Counted from the stretch's first letter, positions 11,416 to 23,925 are shown. The stretch: DNA of 64,000 nt from Hansfordia pulvinata (GCA_006538405.1 BJKQ01000001.1:3844001-3908000), one strand, 5' to 3'. Numbers and translations are program-made. Notes: generated by a model from the sequence alone, not told the origin.

Positions 11416-12607
11416 TATATTTATTCTTGGTCTGGTCTTTTTCTTTTGGTTATTTGGATGGTCTTGTTGGCTGGGCGTTCTAAAGTGGCTGCTTTCTTTG
11501 TAGGGGGTGAAAAGCATAGCGTGTTGAGTACCATGCGTGCGTGGGCGCGAACGAGCGCAGCGGATTGGGCGGGCAAAGAGGAGGTCACCTCCATCCATCC
11601 CACCCCTCTCGCGCATCAGCAGATGTGGGAAGAGAGGTTTGATTGTAAGGATGCTGGTTGAGCACTTGATATCCACGGAACCCGTGTGTGTTCCTCGTTG
11701 ACAATAAGAGAGGCGAAAATGGGGCAGAAAAAGTACGCAGACAGAAACACCATGATGGGAAAGGGTGATGAGTCCGAGTCTGGATATGTATGCATACATA
11801 CGACTACCAATGCCAGCCAGCCAGCCGAGCACATGTATCCCACCCGAAACTCAAGGCACAGAATGGTGGCGGGGACGAGTCTGCGACGGACAGGTGCAAG
11901 ATGATCAGACACAGCGTGTGATGCGGGTTTGAAGCGTTCACATCGTCGGTTCTTAGTAAAGACATCTGACTCTGTTCAATATTAGTCCCGTTGAATACCA
12001 TGGCTTCACAACCATGCCCGGCTGATTGTTCCGTTGATGCCAGATGGAAAGCCGTGACGGCACCAAAAGGTCGTTGAGTCAGAGATCGTGTAATAGGAGT
12101 AGTCGGCACAATACCTGCGCATGCGTCGTCGACAACGTCGGCGTTATCAAGATACGATGTAATACATATAGATAAGCATTCTTTTCTAGCATGACAACCT
12201 CCACTACCACCACTAAAGAAACCATCCACCCAAGACTATGATACATTTTTCTTCTTCCGCGGCGAATCGATTCTCTTCCCATCCGTGACGAGCGGCTGGG
12301 GCCTTCCCATCCCGATCACGGCTGGCATCCCATTTCATCCCTCAGACAGGGGCCGAGCTATCGGACTCCTGTCCTAGACGTCTCCGACACGCAGAGCCGG
12401 ATCACAGCATGAACGACAGATCGGGACTGATACCCATCGCGTAGCGCTAGGCGGGACCTGACGGGAACAAAAAGACCTTCCTTGAACGCCTCCGTTATGG
12501 CGAGGGGGCGAGGAAAGACAAGCGCTTGCCCATGCCAGCGGAGAATTCCCCGCCCCTTCCAGCCGACCTCATCACGCCCCAAGAGAACCGGGGGGGGGCT
12601 GGAGAAA
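11416..12607. other. convergent intergenic spacer
   Basis: This separates the 3' ends of the Gln-rich gene (+) and the Erj5-like gene (-). It has no supported gene or TACTCGTA copy. The first ~300 bases are T-rich after the stop and are probably 3' UTR. Confidence 0.5.
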
Positions 12608-14216
12608 TCATCTCTTCTTGGCCCGCCTCTTGGACTTGCCGCTGCCCTGCTGGGCCTGGCTGCCCGAGGCCTTGGACTTGGGCACGTCCTCGCCGCTCTT
12701 GTCGAGCAGCTCAAAGTCCTCGGCCGAGTCGGTGCTGGGCGTGTTTTGGGGCGCGTCCGAGGACGAGTCGGCGGCGTCGCCCAGCCCCTCAGCGTCGCCG
12801 TCCTCGGCGAGGTCGTCGTCGTCGTCGCCGCTGCCGGAGGCGCCCTTTGAGCCGGGCAGGAAGCGCCCGACCGTGGCGCTGAACATCCAGAAGGGCATGC
12901 GGCACAAGGCCGTGTCGGCGATGGTGGGCCGGTGGAGCTCATTGGGCTGTTTTTCGTTTCCAGAGTCATTCGGTCAGTCAAGTGTACCCGCCAAAAAACA
13001 AAAGACATCATTCACGAGAAAATGGGGGGGAGGGGGGGGGGGGGGGGCGGGGGAGGGGGGCAAACTCACGTCTAGGAGGAACTCTCCGACATTGCCCTCC
13101 TCATCGGCCTGCTCGAGGTAGACGTCGCCGAGCGAGTCGACGACGAGGACCTTGCCGTTCTCGGCCACGACCCTCTTCTTGGCGCCCTGGGGCCCGGGGC
13201 CCTGAGCCTGCTGGGCGGCGTGCGGGACGGGGGTGGCGCTGCCGCTGGCCGCCTGCTGCTGATGGGCGCGGCCGCGGCCGCGGGCGCTGCGCTTGCCCTC
13301 CTTGGCGGCCTCCTTGCGGGCGTTGGCCTCCTGCATGCGGCGCTGCTTGCGGTTCACAGGCATCGGGGGCTGCTGGTCCTCGTCGCCGCCGCCGCCCGCC
13401 GCGGGCTCGGGGGCGGGCTCGGGGCGGAGGCGTCGACGCCGGGGATGTTGAGGTTGTCGCCCCAGGCGGCGTGGCGGGCGAACTTGATGTAGCGGTGGAC
13501 GAACTCCTGCTGGCGCTTCCAGCTCATGTATAGGGCGATGTAGTGGAAGCCGCCGCCGAAGGCGAGCAGGCAGCCGACGAGGACGGTGCCGAGCCCCGGG
13601 CGGTAGCGGTTGTAGTAGTACTCGGTGCCCTTCCAGGTGGGGAAGCCGTTGGACATGAAGTGGTCGTAGCGTGCGCGGCCAGCGCCGCGCAGGATGGCGG
13701 CGACGGTGTTGAGGCGGACCTGGCGGTCGCCGGCCGTCTTGATGGCCTTCTTGATCTCGGACTGCGTCGGGGCCTTGGCCGGCTTCGAGGCCGGCTGCTC
13801 GCCCTTGGCCTGGGCCTTCTCGCTCTCCTTCTTGGCGCGGGCGCGCTCGGCCTGCAGCTGGGCCTTGACCTTGTCCGGGTGCAGGGCCTTGCTCTTCTTG
13901 CGGACGGCCTTGTTGATGTCGTCCTGCGTGGCGCGGTTGGTGACGCCCAGGAAGTCGTAGAAGGTGACGTTGTGGCCCTCATGGGTGGACAGCTCGTCAC
14001 GCATGCGGAAGATTTCGCGGTCTTGCGCCGTTCCGGGGGAGGAGGGGGAGCGGAAAAATCAGCGAGAGGCTCGGAGGGGGGGGGGGGGGGGAGGGGGGTT
14101 CGAGAGAAGGAAGGCCCAAAAACCGGGAGGTAGTTTTACTCACCCTCCTTGCTCCACGCCGACGTTAGGGGCGTGAGAAGGGCCAGGAGGCCGACGGACA
14201 GCAGCGGCAGCTTCAT
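12608..14216 (-). CDS. erj5: ER membrane J-protein, Erj5-like
   Basis: Exons are 14144-14216, 13070-14021 and 12608-12946 (minus). A signal peptide (MKLPLLSVGLLALLTPLTSA, then W) is followed by a J domain with HPD near residue 72 (SKALHPDK) and an expanded charged helix III region. One transmembrane segment lies at about residues 169-192, then a charged cytosol-like tail starting NRKQRRMQEANARKE and an acidic/basic C-terminus. This order matches fungal Erj5, a J-protein of the ER lumen that stimulates the Hsp70 BiP/Kar2. The frame breaks once around 13409-13424 in a Pro/Glu coding repeat: one missing base in a C run (GGGG at 13421-13424 on the plus strand) separates GVDASAP from PAPEPAAGG. 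Adding it gives a 454-aa protein. Both introns contain long C tracts. Confidence 0.85.
13024..13060. repeat. interrupted poly-G/poly-C tract
   Basis: Runs of G (7, 16, 5 and 6 bases) are broken only by single A or C bases. They lie inside the second intron of the Erj5-like gene and read as poly-C on its coding strand. Confidence 0.9.
14076..14091. repeat. poly-G tract (16)
   Basis: A G16 run, followed by A and a G6 run, sits inside intron 1 of the Erj5-like gene. It reads as poly-C on the coding strand. Confidence 0.9.
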
Positions 14217-17200
14217 GGTGGCGACTGGCTCGGGCTTGCGGCCAGGGCGCGTAGGGTCAGGGAGACGCGCACGCCGGCGAGGTCGAGCGGACGGGCTGCC
14301 GCGAACAGCTCGAGCGCGGGCGGGCTCGAGTTGATCCTCGGAGTGAGCGTGTGGCCGGATGGAGAGGACACGCGGGGCAAGACACGCGTGAGAGGGGAGA
14401 GGGCGGTCTGTGTTTGTTGGGTGGTGATGGGCAAAGTTTGGGAGTGACAGCCAAACGGTTCAATCACAAGATTAGACAAAGGGCGGTTGATTGATGCCAG
14501 ATTCCCTATTCCTGGCCGGCCCATTAACCTGGGCCTTGATTGGTCTTAGTTCATTCGCCTGTTCTCCTACAGTAATTTAAGTCTTGGGTTAACGCCAGGT
14601 AAGGGTCTTGCGCTTACCTACTTTTGTGTATTTATGGCCAGTGCTACTTCGATTCTGGCGCATGAGCTTGCCAGTTAGGCAGGTACCGAGTACCCATGCC
14701 TTTCCACGCCCAAATTGAAAGGAACCGCCCAGCAAGAAAAAAGGGTACTTATGAGCTGCATCAGCTCCACGCCGCGCGTCGAGTACCCCCTTCCTTCCCC
14801 ACAAGGGTCTTCCATCTGATTATTTTTGGCAGCCTCAAAAGCAGCCGCAACTGCCGGAAATGCAAGGTGTCGCCTTTTATCGGCGCCTTTCGTGGCTCGC
14901 TAGCCTTGCAAGCCTTATTGCGACGAGATGGCCGGCAATGGTTACGAGTATGCCTGCACCGCACTCGTGCCAGCGATTAGCGAACGAACGCGACACACCC
15001 CCTTCAATCCAAGATATTGGTCATCTATAGCCTCAGCAGAACGCTATCCTTGGGCTGGTCCCGGAGATTTCCAAGCCATACTGTGATACACGGAGTAAGA
15101 GGAACATCCGCAGCTAAGAAGTCATAGCCAGCGTGTCCAAAGTGAAACAAGGTCGCCGGAGCGGTGATATCGCAGAGTCCACTCTCGCTCCGCCCCAGCA
15201 TGATCTGATCGGCGAGTCTGTGTGTCCATCGTATGAAATATGGGCTGCATGGCAAATACCTCGTACGCTGTGAGCCGCTGGGCTGGATGGTGTTGCGACG
15301 ATGCCGGCCGTAGGCTTATCCGCGAGCTCCTGACCAGTGCTGTACAGTAGTGTGGGTGATCGAGCACTGGGGACACTCGGCTACCCGTGGCTCTCTTACG
15401 GCTTTTCGAACCCTCTCAGTCAGACCTGCGTCCAGGAGCATCGTATCGCTGAGATGCCATCCAGTGACCCGCACCGAGGGGGATGGGTGAGGCCGGGCAA
15501 GGTCGACTGAATGCGGAGCCTTTTCATCATGGGAATCAGGCTTCAGCTTGCGTCGAGCCAAACGGAATAACCTCGGTGATGCAAGGAAATCTGCATTGCA
15601 TATGTCGTGGCGCTGTTGCACCGTTTTGGTGAGCTGGCATCTCCCTGGGCCACGCTGATCCGACATATCCGTGAAGGGGGCTTACATTCTAACCCGTGTG
15701 GCCGGAAACTGAAGGGAGGGAAGAGGAGCGAGAGCGAGAGAGACCCGCGACTCGGCAAAGGTGATTAAATCGAAAATGCCAATGTAGCTATTTGGCGTTG
15801 TTTCGAATCAGAGATTATCAGCCTGCTCTGAGCATGAATGAGCAGCACGCAGGCCCCTCCGCGGATCATGTACCCGGTGTTTCCAATGCAGGAGACTACT
15901 CGCACCCATAGATTCAAGCATTGGGCCCCTGCTCGTGATTTGAATGGTCCTGTGTCGTGTTGTGGTGGTGGGGGCGTATTGTCCGTGACATGCGGCGTCT
16001 TGTGGCGATTTATTGTCAGGGCTTGGGACACAGAAGGGAATGGTATGGTGCTCCCGGCGAGGCAGGCTGGTTGGAGTCTGCGCTGGCTGAAAGGGGTCAG
16101 CATCATGTTGATGGGTTGGCTCCCCTCGTGAGGCTACGGCCCTCCGAGATTAGTGGTCAGGCAAGTCGGCAGAAACTGCCCTGCCCAACTACGAGCAAGG
16201 TCCACATTCTTAAGTCGCGTCTGAGCGTGAGTTTACCGGGCCCATGTCAGCCAGCCATGTCTTTGAGTCCTGGGCATGTCGATCCGAGATCACATTGAAG
16301 CCCCAGTCAAAAGGCATCGGGCGTCTGCCCTGTCACCGTCCCAAGGCGGCTCCGTCTCATGCTCGTGCTTAGTCGTATATGAATCCGAATTCTGCAGGCG
16401 AGCCAACATACATTGACAAAGCGTACATGGCCGCCGCAGGTCTTCCGAGCCTGGGTGATCCTGGGACAAAGCCACATCTCCGGCTGATGTTAGCAGCGCC
16501 ACGTCTGTGCACAGGGATGGGCAGGCCAAGGGACTACCCGCTTCCCCGCTGCCGTCACGTCCATGCCCATCATAGTCCGGGTGTCTTATGATAGGACGTG
16601 GCCGTTCACTCGCGTCGGGCTTGCACCGCGGCAACAGTCTTTTCGGGCCTTTGTTGCCGTGCATGGGGGATACTGGCCGAGCTGATCGTTGTACTGTCAG
16701 TGCGATTGCGTGCTAGTTTCGAGGTACGAAGGTAGGTAGTGTCTGTGTCTTTCCTCGCAACTGGTTCGGCTTCAAGGTGAAAAAGGCTGTCTGCCCTATC
16801 TCTCATCTAGATGCCCGGCCGATACTCGTAGCCTCATCTACCTCGCGGCCACTGTTTCAGTTCCTTTGAAATTGCGCGCGACCGCATCGGGGGGGGTTGT
16901 TCTTTGGCGGACGGAAGGGGGCCGCAGGAGGACCTGTGCGCGGCGAAGCCTGAGGCCGACCAAGAGCAAATAGGAAGGCGGGCGATCGTCCCGAGATGCA
17001 GCCACGGCATGAAGCACCCTAGCGCCACACGAGTACAGAGAGGAGTGGTCGGGGATCCGCAAATCAAAGACGAATGAGAGAGACCGGGAGGAGAAGAGGC
17101 TGGGGTTGGTCGAGGGGAGGGGAGGCTGACGATTCTCGGTGGCCACGAACGACCTACGAGTAATCTACCAGGTACATGAGGTACCTTAGATACCCGACTT

Positions 17201-18876
17201 GATCAGAAGATGCCTCCAGCTGTACCTCACTGTCCGCAGTACCCAATGAATCTCATTCAAGTGAGGTTAGTCTAGGTAGCGGTACTCGTGCCGGGTAGCC
17301 CCATTAGCAGGCGGGAGGACGCCGGGGTTTGACAGCCCTGAGACGCAGAAGGTCCCCGGCGAGATGCCGTCGGCTTCTGGCGCCCACTACTAGGGCCAAG
17401 GTACGGGGCTTCAGTTGACTTTCGGCTTCAGTGTCTGGGCTCGTACGAGTACTCGTACCCGTCAGTGGACGTGCGTGCGTGTGTGGCCACCACCACCGAT
17501 ACCGATCACTGTGATGCCACAGGCTCGTCGAGGAGGGCGGGCGAATCTCTTGATGAATGATAAGAACCACTTTGCAGACCGGTGGAAACGAGCTGCCAAC
17601 CAGACGACACCCCTGTGCAGCGTGAGCCCCTCCCGAGTATCCGCACCTACCTTCGTACTCTGTACTCCGTATGCGTAGCCCCTTCGCCGTGGCCCCCTAC
17701 CAGGACGGCCCCTTGCAAGGGCCCTGGTAGAAAACCCCCTCCCCTGAAATGTTGTCCCCCGGATTGCCTGCTGCAGATCTCTCGACTCCACTTGTTGGTT
17801 GTTCCCGGGCACGATCCGGTGTTATAACCCTCCCAGCACTTCGTGGAGATCTCGGCTTCATGTTGACAGCAAGGAGCCGGGGGTGGGCAGGAAAGCAGCA
17901 GCAACAACATTCCTGGTGGGGGGTGTTGTCAGCCTCTGCAACCAACACATTCACGCAAAAGACTTGGAAGAATCCGCCTTCATCCTGCTAGCAGTTATTC
18001 GAACGAGTAGGCACCTGAAGAAAGTATCCCAGGGAGAGCGATGAGGAAGACGGACTACGCGTACGACCGAATCCAGCAACGAGACAGACCCAGATCCCAA
18101 AGAAGGGCTATCGTACAGGTGTCAAGTCAAGACTTTGACGTGTGGGGCCGGGAGGGGAGAACCTCTTGAGGAGATCAGCGATCCGATCTCCCCTTGGGCA
18201 AGGCGGACACGGCCGACTACTGGTGCTGGCCCCCTGGTCGCCCGCACGATAGTCTGCGCATCTACGAGTCGGAGCTTGGCTAGGCTGTCCTCGGCAGCAT
18301 CGCGACCGGCTGCTAGGCTTGTCTGGGGCAAAACCGCGGCGCCGATCACAGCAAGCAACAGAGCCCGAGCACGGCGGCACGGCTGCCTTTGGCTGGAAAG
18401 AGAGACCGCAGGTGTTGTGGGCTGCCCGTTCTCGTCGGACGGACGGACTGACTTGACTGGACTGTGCTACTGCAAGGGAGGCGAGCGAGCGGCGATACGG
18501 ATACATAGGAGCGTGCAGATCCTGAGCCTTTCACTTCTAGAATCCCGCGTCGTTTTCTCGGTTTCCCCGTTGACTTGCATTGGTGCGCCCACGAGGCTTC
18601 TGGTGTGCCGCCCGTACTTGCTTCTTCCATTCTTTTTTGGCCCGGTCCAACCGGCGGCCCTCGGCAAGCTTGCTTTTCTACTACTTATACTTTTCACTAT
18701 CAACCTCGCCCGCGCGGCCTCCTCGTGGCAAGCAATAGCAGCAGTACTCGCACGAGTAGGTGGCTTCTGCTGGCGTCCCCGTTGCCACCATCGATCGCGG
18801 AAGCCCGGAGAGTTTTGGGGGATTTGGGGTCACTTCAGCCAATTCAGCCGGCCAAGTCGCAGAGGAAAACCCAATC
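14217..18876. other. 4.7-kb divergent intergenic region, no gene seen
   Basis: This lies between the 5' ends of the Erj5-like (-) and sugar transporter (+) genes. No frame has protein-like composition plus usable splice sites. It contains five TACTCGTA/TACGAGTA copies (14943, 16823, 17155 and the overlapping palindromic pair 17444/17450) and a GGTAGGTA word at 16731. A frame starting with GTG upstream of 18877 runs into the transporter but has no ATG, so it was not used. Confidence 0.5.
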
Positions 18877-20995
18877 ATGTCGTCGTCGTCGACGTCGACG
18901 TCGACGTCGAGCTCGTCGGTGGCCAAGCTGCCCGAGACGTCGCTCTGGGCGAACCGCAAGTGCCTGCTGATCTGCGCCACCGTCGCCGTCGCCAACATGC
19001 AGTACGGGCTGGACTCGGGCATCATCGCCTCACTACAAGCCATGCCGGGCTTCCTGGCCGTCTTTGGGTACCCGGACCCGAACGCCGACGGCGGGTATGC
19101 CATAGAGGTAAGTGAAGAAGAAGAAGAGGGGAAAGGAGGGACGAACGACCGAGTTGAGGCGGGAAAGGAATGAAGATCCAACAAGAAGGCATTTTCAGAA
19201 CAATAAGAGAGGCAAAACAACTGACACACGATTAAAAAAAAAAAAAAAAAAACAGGGCACGTTCCAACAGCTCATCGGCTCGCTGCTGACGCTGGGCGCC
19301 TTCGTCTCGTCGCTGGTCGCGGGGCTGTTCGCGCACTACTTTGGCCGGCGGCCCGCGCTGTGGGTGGCGTGCCTGCTCAACGTCGTCGCCTGCATCATCC
19401 AGATCACGAGCGAGGACCACGTGGCCATCTACTTTGGGCGCCTGGTGCTGGGTCTGGGCAACGGCTTCCTCGTCACCTTCAGCAACATCTACACGGCCGA
19501 GGCGGCGCCCGCGCACCTGCGCGCCGTCATCGTCGCCCTCTTCTCGTACTGGGTCAACATCGGCAGCATCGTCGGCTCCGTCGTCACCAACGCCACCCAG
19601 GGCCAGCTCGGCAAGTCCAGCTACCAGATCCCGCTGGGCATCCTGTTCGTCGTGCCGGTCGCGCTGGCCGTCGGCCTGTTCTTCGTCCCCGAGTCGCCCC
19701 GCTACCTGCTCTACAAGGGCGAGACCGAGGCCGCGCGGCGGTCGCTGCAGACGCTGAGGGGCAGCTCGCTGTCGGCCGAGGATCTCGAGGTGGAGTGGGT
19801 CGAGATGGTCAAGGGCATCGAGGAGGAGAAGCGCGACGCCCGGACGGTGGGGGTTCTCGACATGTTCCGGGGTGAGTTTTTCCTTCTTTTTTCTTCTCTT
19901 TTTTTTTCCCCCTTCACATCTCTTCTCCGGCTCATATCCTGAAAATGACGGACAAGCAACTGACTGACTGACTGACTGACTGAACCAAAACAGGCACCGA
20001 GTTGAAGCGGACGCTGATCGCGTACGGGGTCATCGCCTCGCAGACGGGGTCGGGGACGTGGTTCGTCATCAACTACCAGACGTACTTTATGATCGCGGCG
20101 GGGCTCACGGTGGCGGACGCCTTCCGGTACTCGATCATGAACACGTGCCTGGCGTTTGTGGGCGTCAACGTGGGCATGTACCTGATGCGGCACGTGCTGG
20201 GCCGGCGGGGCATCCTGATGACGGGCGCCGTGTGGCAGGGCGCCGCGATGCTGGGCATGGCCGTGGCGGCGTCGGCGGCGGCGGGCTCGGCCCAGGCCAA
20301 CAACTGCGTCATCGCCTTCATGGCCCTCTTCCAGTTCGGCTACAACGCCTTCGTCGGCGTCGCCTCCTACCCGACCACCACCGAGATGGTCAGCACCCGC
20401 CTGCGCTCCTGGTCCGTCGGCTCCGCCATCAGTCTTGGGTATATCCTCGCCTGGCTGACCGGCTTCTGCTCGCCCTACTTTATCAACCCTGGCTATATGA
20501 ACTGGGTACGTCTGATACAGTGCATTCATCCGATGTCCATCTTCTTCCAAGCTCCCCCCTTCCACCTTTCACCTTGCACCGCACCTTCCACCTCCACCTT
20601 TCACCTTCAACAAGGATACGGTATCTACATGTACATGTACCTCATGTACTTCATTCTCCCAGTCCCGTCTCGTCACATCCATTGCTGACACAAACCTCTT
20701 CTCCCCACAGGGAGCGCAATACGGCTACATCTGGGCGGGCTCGAACCTCTTCTGCCTCGTCTTCTTCTACCTGTGCGTGCCCGAGCTCAAGGGTCGCACC
20801 CTCGAGGAGATTGACGAGCTGTTCGCCCGCAAGGTGCCCCTGCGCAAGTTCAAGACGGCCCAGACCACCATTGTCAGCGACGCCTTTCTCGAGGTCAAGG
20901 CCGGCGGCGCCGGCGGCGGCGGCGGCGGTGGCGGCGGTGCCAACAAGGACGCCGCACTCCCCGAGATCACCGTCGAGCAGCCCAAGGCCCCGTGA
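18877..20995 (+). CDS. MFS sugar transporter (sugar porter family)
   Basis: Exons are 18877-19107, 19256-19871, 19994-20505 and 20711-20995; the product is 547 aa. After a Ser/Thr-rich head (MSSSSTSTSTSSSS), the sequence follows the sugar porter pattern. It has a first helix with NMQYGLDSGI, FAHYFGRRPALW (loop 2-3 GRR), FGRLVLGLGNG, PESPRYLLYKG before the central loop, and PELKGRTLEEIDELF after helix 12. The tail is poly-Gly. Such proteins carry hexoses, disaccharides or polyols by proton symport at the plasma membrane; the substrate cannot be read from sequence. The start is the first ATG in frame; further upstream the frame has only a GTG. Intron 1 ends in an A19 run just before its CAG, and intron 2 contains an ACTG microsatellite that repeats a branch-site-like CTGAC. 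Confidence 0.9.
19234..19252. repeat. poly-A tract (19) in an intron
   Basis: The A19 run abuts the CAG acceptor of transporter intron 1, where a polypyrimidine tract is normally expected. Confidence 0.9.
19959..19983. repeat. ACTG microsatellite in an intron
   Basis: Six ACTG units lie about 10-30 nt before the 3' splice site of transporter intron 2. Each unit creates a CTGAC, the fungal branch-site consensus. Confidence 0.9.
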
Positions 20996-21290
20996 ACGAA
21001 AGTGTTTTTTTTTTATATATATACTTGATAACAGAGGTCACATTCGCGTCTGCAAGTAGCTGTGTGCTGCGAGGGAGGGGTGGCAAAGTTGATGCTGTGC
21101 AAAATAGCGGATATGAATTCACGAATCACTACTGCCAACGAGACCTAGAAGACTAATGACGAATCCTTCAAGAGTTATTCCACACAAATTCCAGGTGCTT
21201 TGTGGGTTTCCGCTACCCTTCACTGCTCTTTTTACCCCCCCTTCCACTCCCGTTCCCCCCTTTTGATGCAATGTACATGTCGAATCTCCA

Positions 21291-22715
21291 TCACCCCCGC
21301 TCCCTCAAAACCCCTGCCCGCGCCGCCCTCTCGTCGTTCAGCGCAATCAGCCTCCGGAAGGTGACGCCCTCGTCCTCGGCGCGGGGCCCGGCGACGGCCG
21401 CGTACGCGGGGAGCAGGGCGGCCTCGTCGATCTCGCGGAAGACCCCGCCGGCGCTGAGGACCAGCTGCCCGCGCGCCGGGCGTCGGCCATGAGCAGGGCG
21501 GCGCTGCGCGCGGGCGCCGACGCCGGCTGCAGGAAGGAGAAGAGCGGGGCCTCCGCCTCCGCCGACGCGCCGCCGCCGCCGCCCACCATCTGGAGGAGGG
21601 CCCGCAGGTCCTCGTTGGGGTTGATGGCCGTCTCGGTCCAGCTGGGCGCGATGGCGTTGATGCGCACCCGGCCCGGAGACAGGCCCCGGTGCTCCAGCAG
21701 GTCGTGCATGCCCCGCACGAAGCCTAGGAGGCCGTGCTTGGAGGCGGCTGTATGTTTTGAGGGCGGGAGGTGGGGGACAGAGGCCATGCGTCAGTCTTCT
21801 TGTCACGTTCCTGTTTCGAGGGCAGGGGGGTGTAAGGGAGGGGCAAGGGGAAGCGGGGTGTCGTGAGAGGGGTGGGGATATCTGGGCCGAGGAAGACACC
21901 GGCAGATGGAAGACAGAGAAAGAAAGACAAAGAGCAGACAGCACTTCCGCTCTCATCACGAGACCGCAAAAAAAAAAAAAAAAAAAAAAAAAAAACAGGG
22001 GGGCAACAAAAACTGACCATAGTCCGCAGCAGCGAAGCGCATCACGCTCGTCACCGACGCGGCGGCGACCACGCTGCCGCCGCCGGCGGGGTTCCTGCGC
22101 AGGTGGTGGATGGCCAGCGTGCACGCGTTGACGGCGCCGCGCAGGTTGACGTCGAAGGCCGCCCTGGACGGCTCGAGCGGCTCCCCGCCCTCCGCGTCCA
22201 GGTCCAGGGACAGGTACCGCGCCTTGGGCGAGATGCCCGCGCACACGAAGGCGTGGTCCACGCGCCCGTGCCGGTCCGCCGCCTCCCGGAACAGCGCCAC
22301 CAGGTCCGCCCACCGCGTCACGTCCGTGTGCCGGTGCGTGAACCCGGGGAACTCGGAGAGGGGTTTGCTGCTGCCGCCGCCTCTGCTGCTGCTGCTGGGG
22401 GCACTGTTGTTGTTGTCACCGTCGCCGTCGTCATTGCTGCTGCTCCCGAGCGCGGCGACAGTCGTGTCCGCGGGCGGCGCCTGCACGTCGCCGCTGACGA
22501 CGCCGGCGGCCCCGAGCGAGAGGAGCAGCTTGACCGTTTCCAGGCCGATGCCGCTGGAGCCTCCTGTTTCCAAGGAGTCAGTGAGATTGAATGATCATGT
22601 GTTTATTTCATGGGAGGGATTTCTGTGTTGTCGTGGGGAACTACGCACCCGTGACAACTATGACCTTGTCCTTCAGCGGCGTCAGGTCCTCGTCGCGGAT
22701 CAGGAACTCGGCCAT
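21291..22715 (-). CDS. short-chain dehydrogenase/reductase (classical SDR)
   Basis: Exons are 22649-22715, 22018-22563 and 21291-21747 (minus). The cofactor motif TGGSSGIG spans intron 1 (VIVVTG|GSSGIG), a CAG motif follows VDHAFV, the Ser is in AAASVTSV, and the catalytic pair is in DYAASKHG, which spans intron 2. The C-terminus GQLVLSAGGVFREIDEAALL resembles fungal 15-hydroxyprostaglandin-dehydrogenase-like SDRs. An Asp/Asn/Ser-rich insert (about residues 50-90) follows the second strand and is unusual. Near 21470-21482 the frame breaks by one missing base: upstream ends SAALLMADAR and downstream continues ARGQLVLSAG. With the base added the product is 356 aa. Substrate is unknown. Expression from the minus strand places its 3' end against that of the sugar transporter. 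Confidence 0.85.
21968..21995. repeat. poly-A tract (28) in an intron
   Basis: The A28 run lies within intron 2 of the dehydrogenase and reads as poly-T on the coding strand, shortly after the 5' splice site at 22017. Confidence 0.9.
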
Positions 22716-23925
22716 CCTCGCGTTCTGCTGATGACCCGTGTGCTGAATCCGTCTCAATGGGGCGCAGAGTTGTCAGGACTCGGGAGTGCGAGGGTCGGGT
22801 CCAAGAATGAGGCAAGGGAAAGAAAGCATGACAATCTGGCAGCTTCTCACCTACGTACATATGTATCTCCCATACACGGCTGCGTCGATCTGCGAGTCCC
22901 GCTGCTCCCCCGTCTCGTACGCTGTCTGCCTGGCCCCCGTCGGATGGAGCCCCGGCGCCGTGGGGACCTACGAGTACCTATTCCCGTATGCTACCTAACT
23001 TAAGCCGTAAAAGACCGACGCCCCGGATCGCGCTTCAGCTCTCCTCTGCAAAGCGGCGGCGCGGGATGGCGGGTCTTCGTTCCGTAGCCCGAGTACTGTA
23101 CCTTAGGTGCCTGGTAGGTAAGGTGCCTAAGGTATAGGCACGTCAAGGCCGATAGGTGTGGGTGCCGTGTGTACGAATACATGTATGTTGAAGTAGGCGA
23201 CTTGGCATTGCAACCTGGCATTGGTAGGTAATTATTGGTCAGCTGGGAAAGGTTGTCCTGCGTCAAGGCAGTCCGAGTCCCTCTCTGTATCGCACCCATT
23301 ACTTCCTCGAGGTGCCGAGGCTCCCTTTCATCGACGCGCGTACTTGAGGCAGCTGCTTATCGGAAGCCGTATAACAAAAGCAAAAGGAGGCTCCAAGACT
23401 GGGCGAAGGCGAATATATGCGCAAAGACCTGTCCTTGTAAGCAGTATGCCCGCCCGCCATGACTCCAAAGCGCACCAAATCGTGATATGTAGTCAATCGC
23501 GTCACTGCGAGTACTCCCATGCCAGCCGTGGCTCAAAACATCGTCCTGCATTATTGCGAGCCACGCACAATACTTGGATAGACTCACAACGGCCCCCAAT
23601 CCTCTGCCAGACCCTCCGCGTCCTCTTGTGCTGACTCACCACATTAGACCGATTGCAAAGACACACTGACAGTCACTCGTCTTGATAGTCCCGGCTATTT
23701 GGGTCACTGCCTACAAGTAATAGACACACCCCACCTCCTCCCCCACTTGATCTTGTTGAACGACACCGACCTGACCTCCTCCTATCACTCGTCAATCCCC
23801 TATCTGGCTGCGACTGCCAAACACCTCACCTCGCTCGACGCCTACCTGAGGCCCATGAGAAAGGAAAGGAGACAACGAAAAAGAAAAAAAAGAAAAAAAA
23901 GAGAAAAAAAAGGGCTCATCCCCAG
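22716..23925. other. intergenic, no gene seen
   Basis: This lies upstream of the dehydrogenase and downstream of the esterase, both minus. It holds TACGAGTA at 22969-22976 and several GGTAGGTA/CCTAAGGT-like words at 23100-23225. A purine-rich A/G stretch at about 23865-23910 lies just beyond the esterase stop. Confidence 0.5.

Noticed and set aside
18760..18876. Upstream extension of the sugar transporter
   Set aside because: The frame begins with GTG and lacks an ATG; the Ser-rich start at 18877 suffices.
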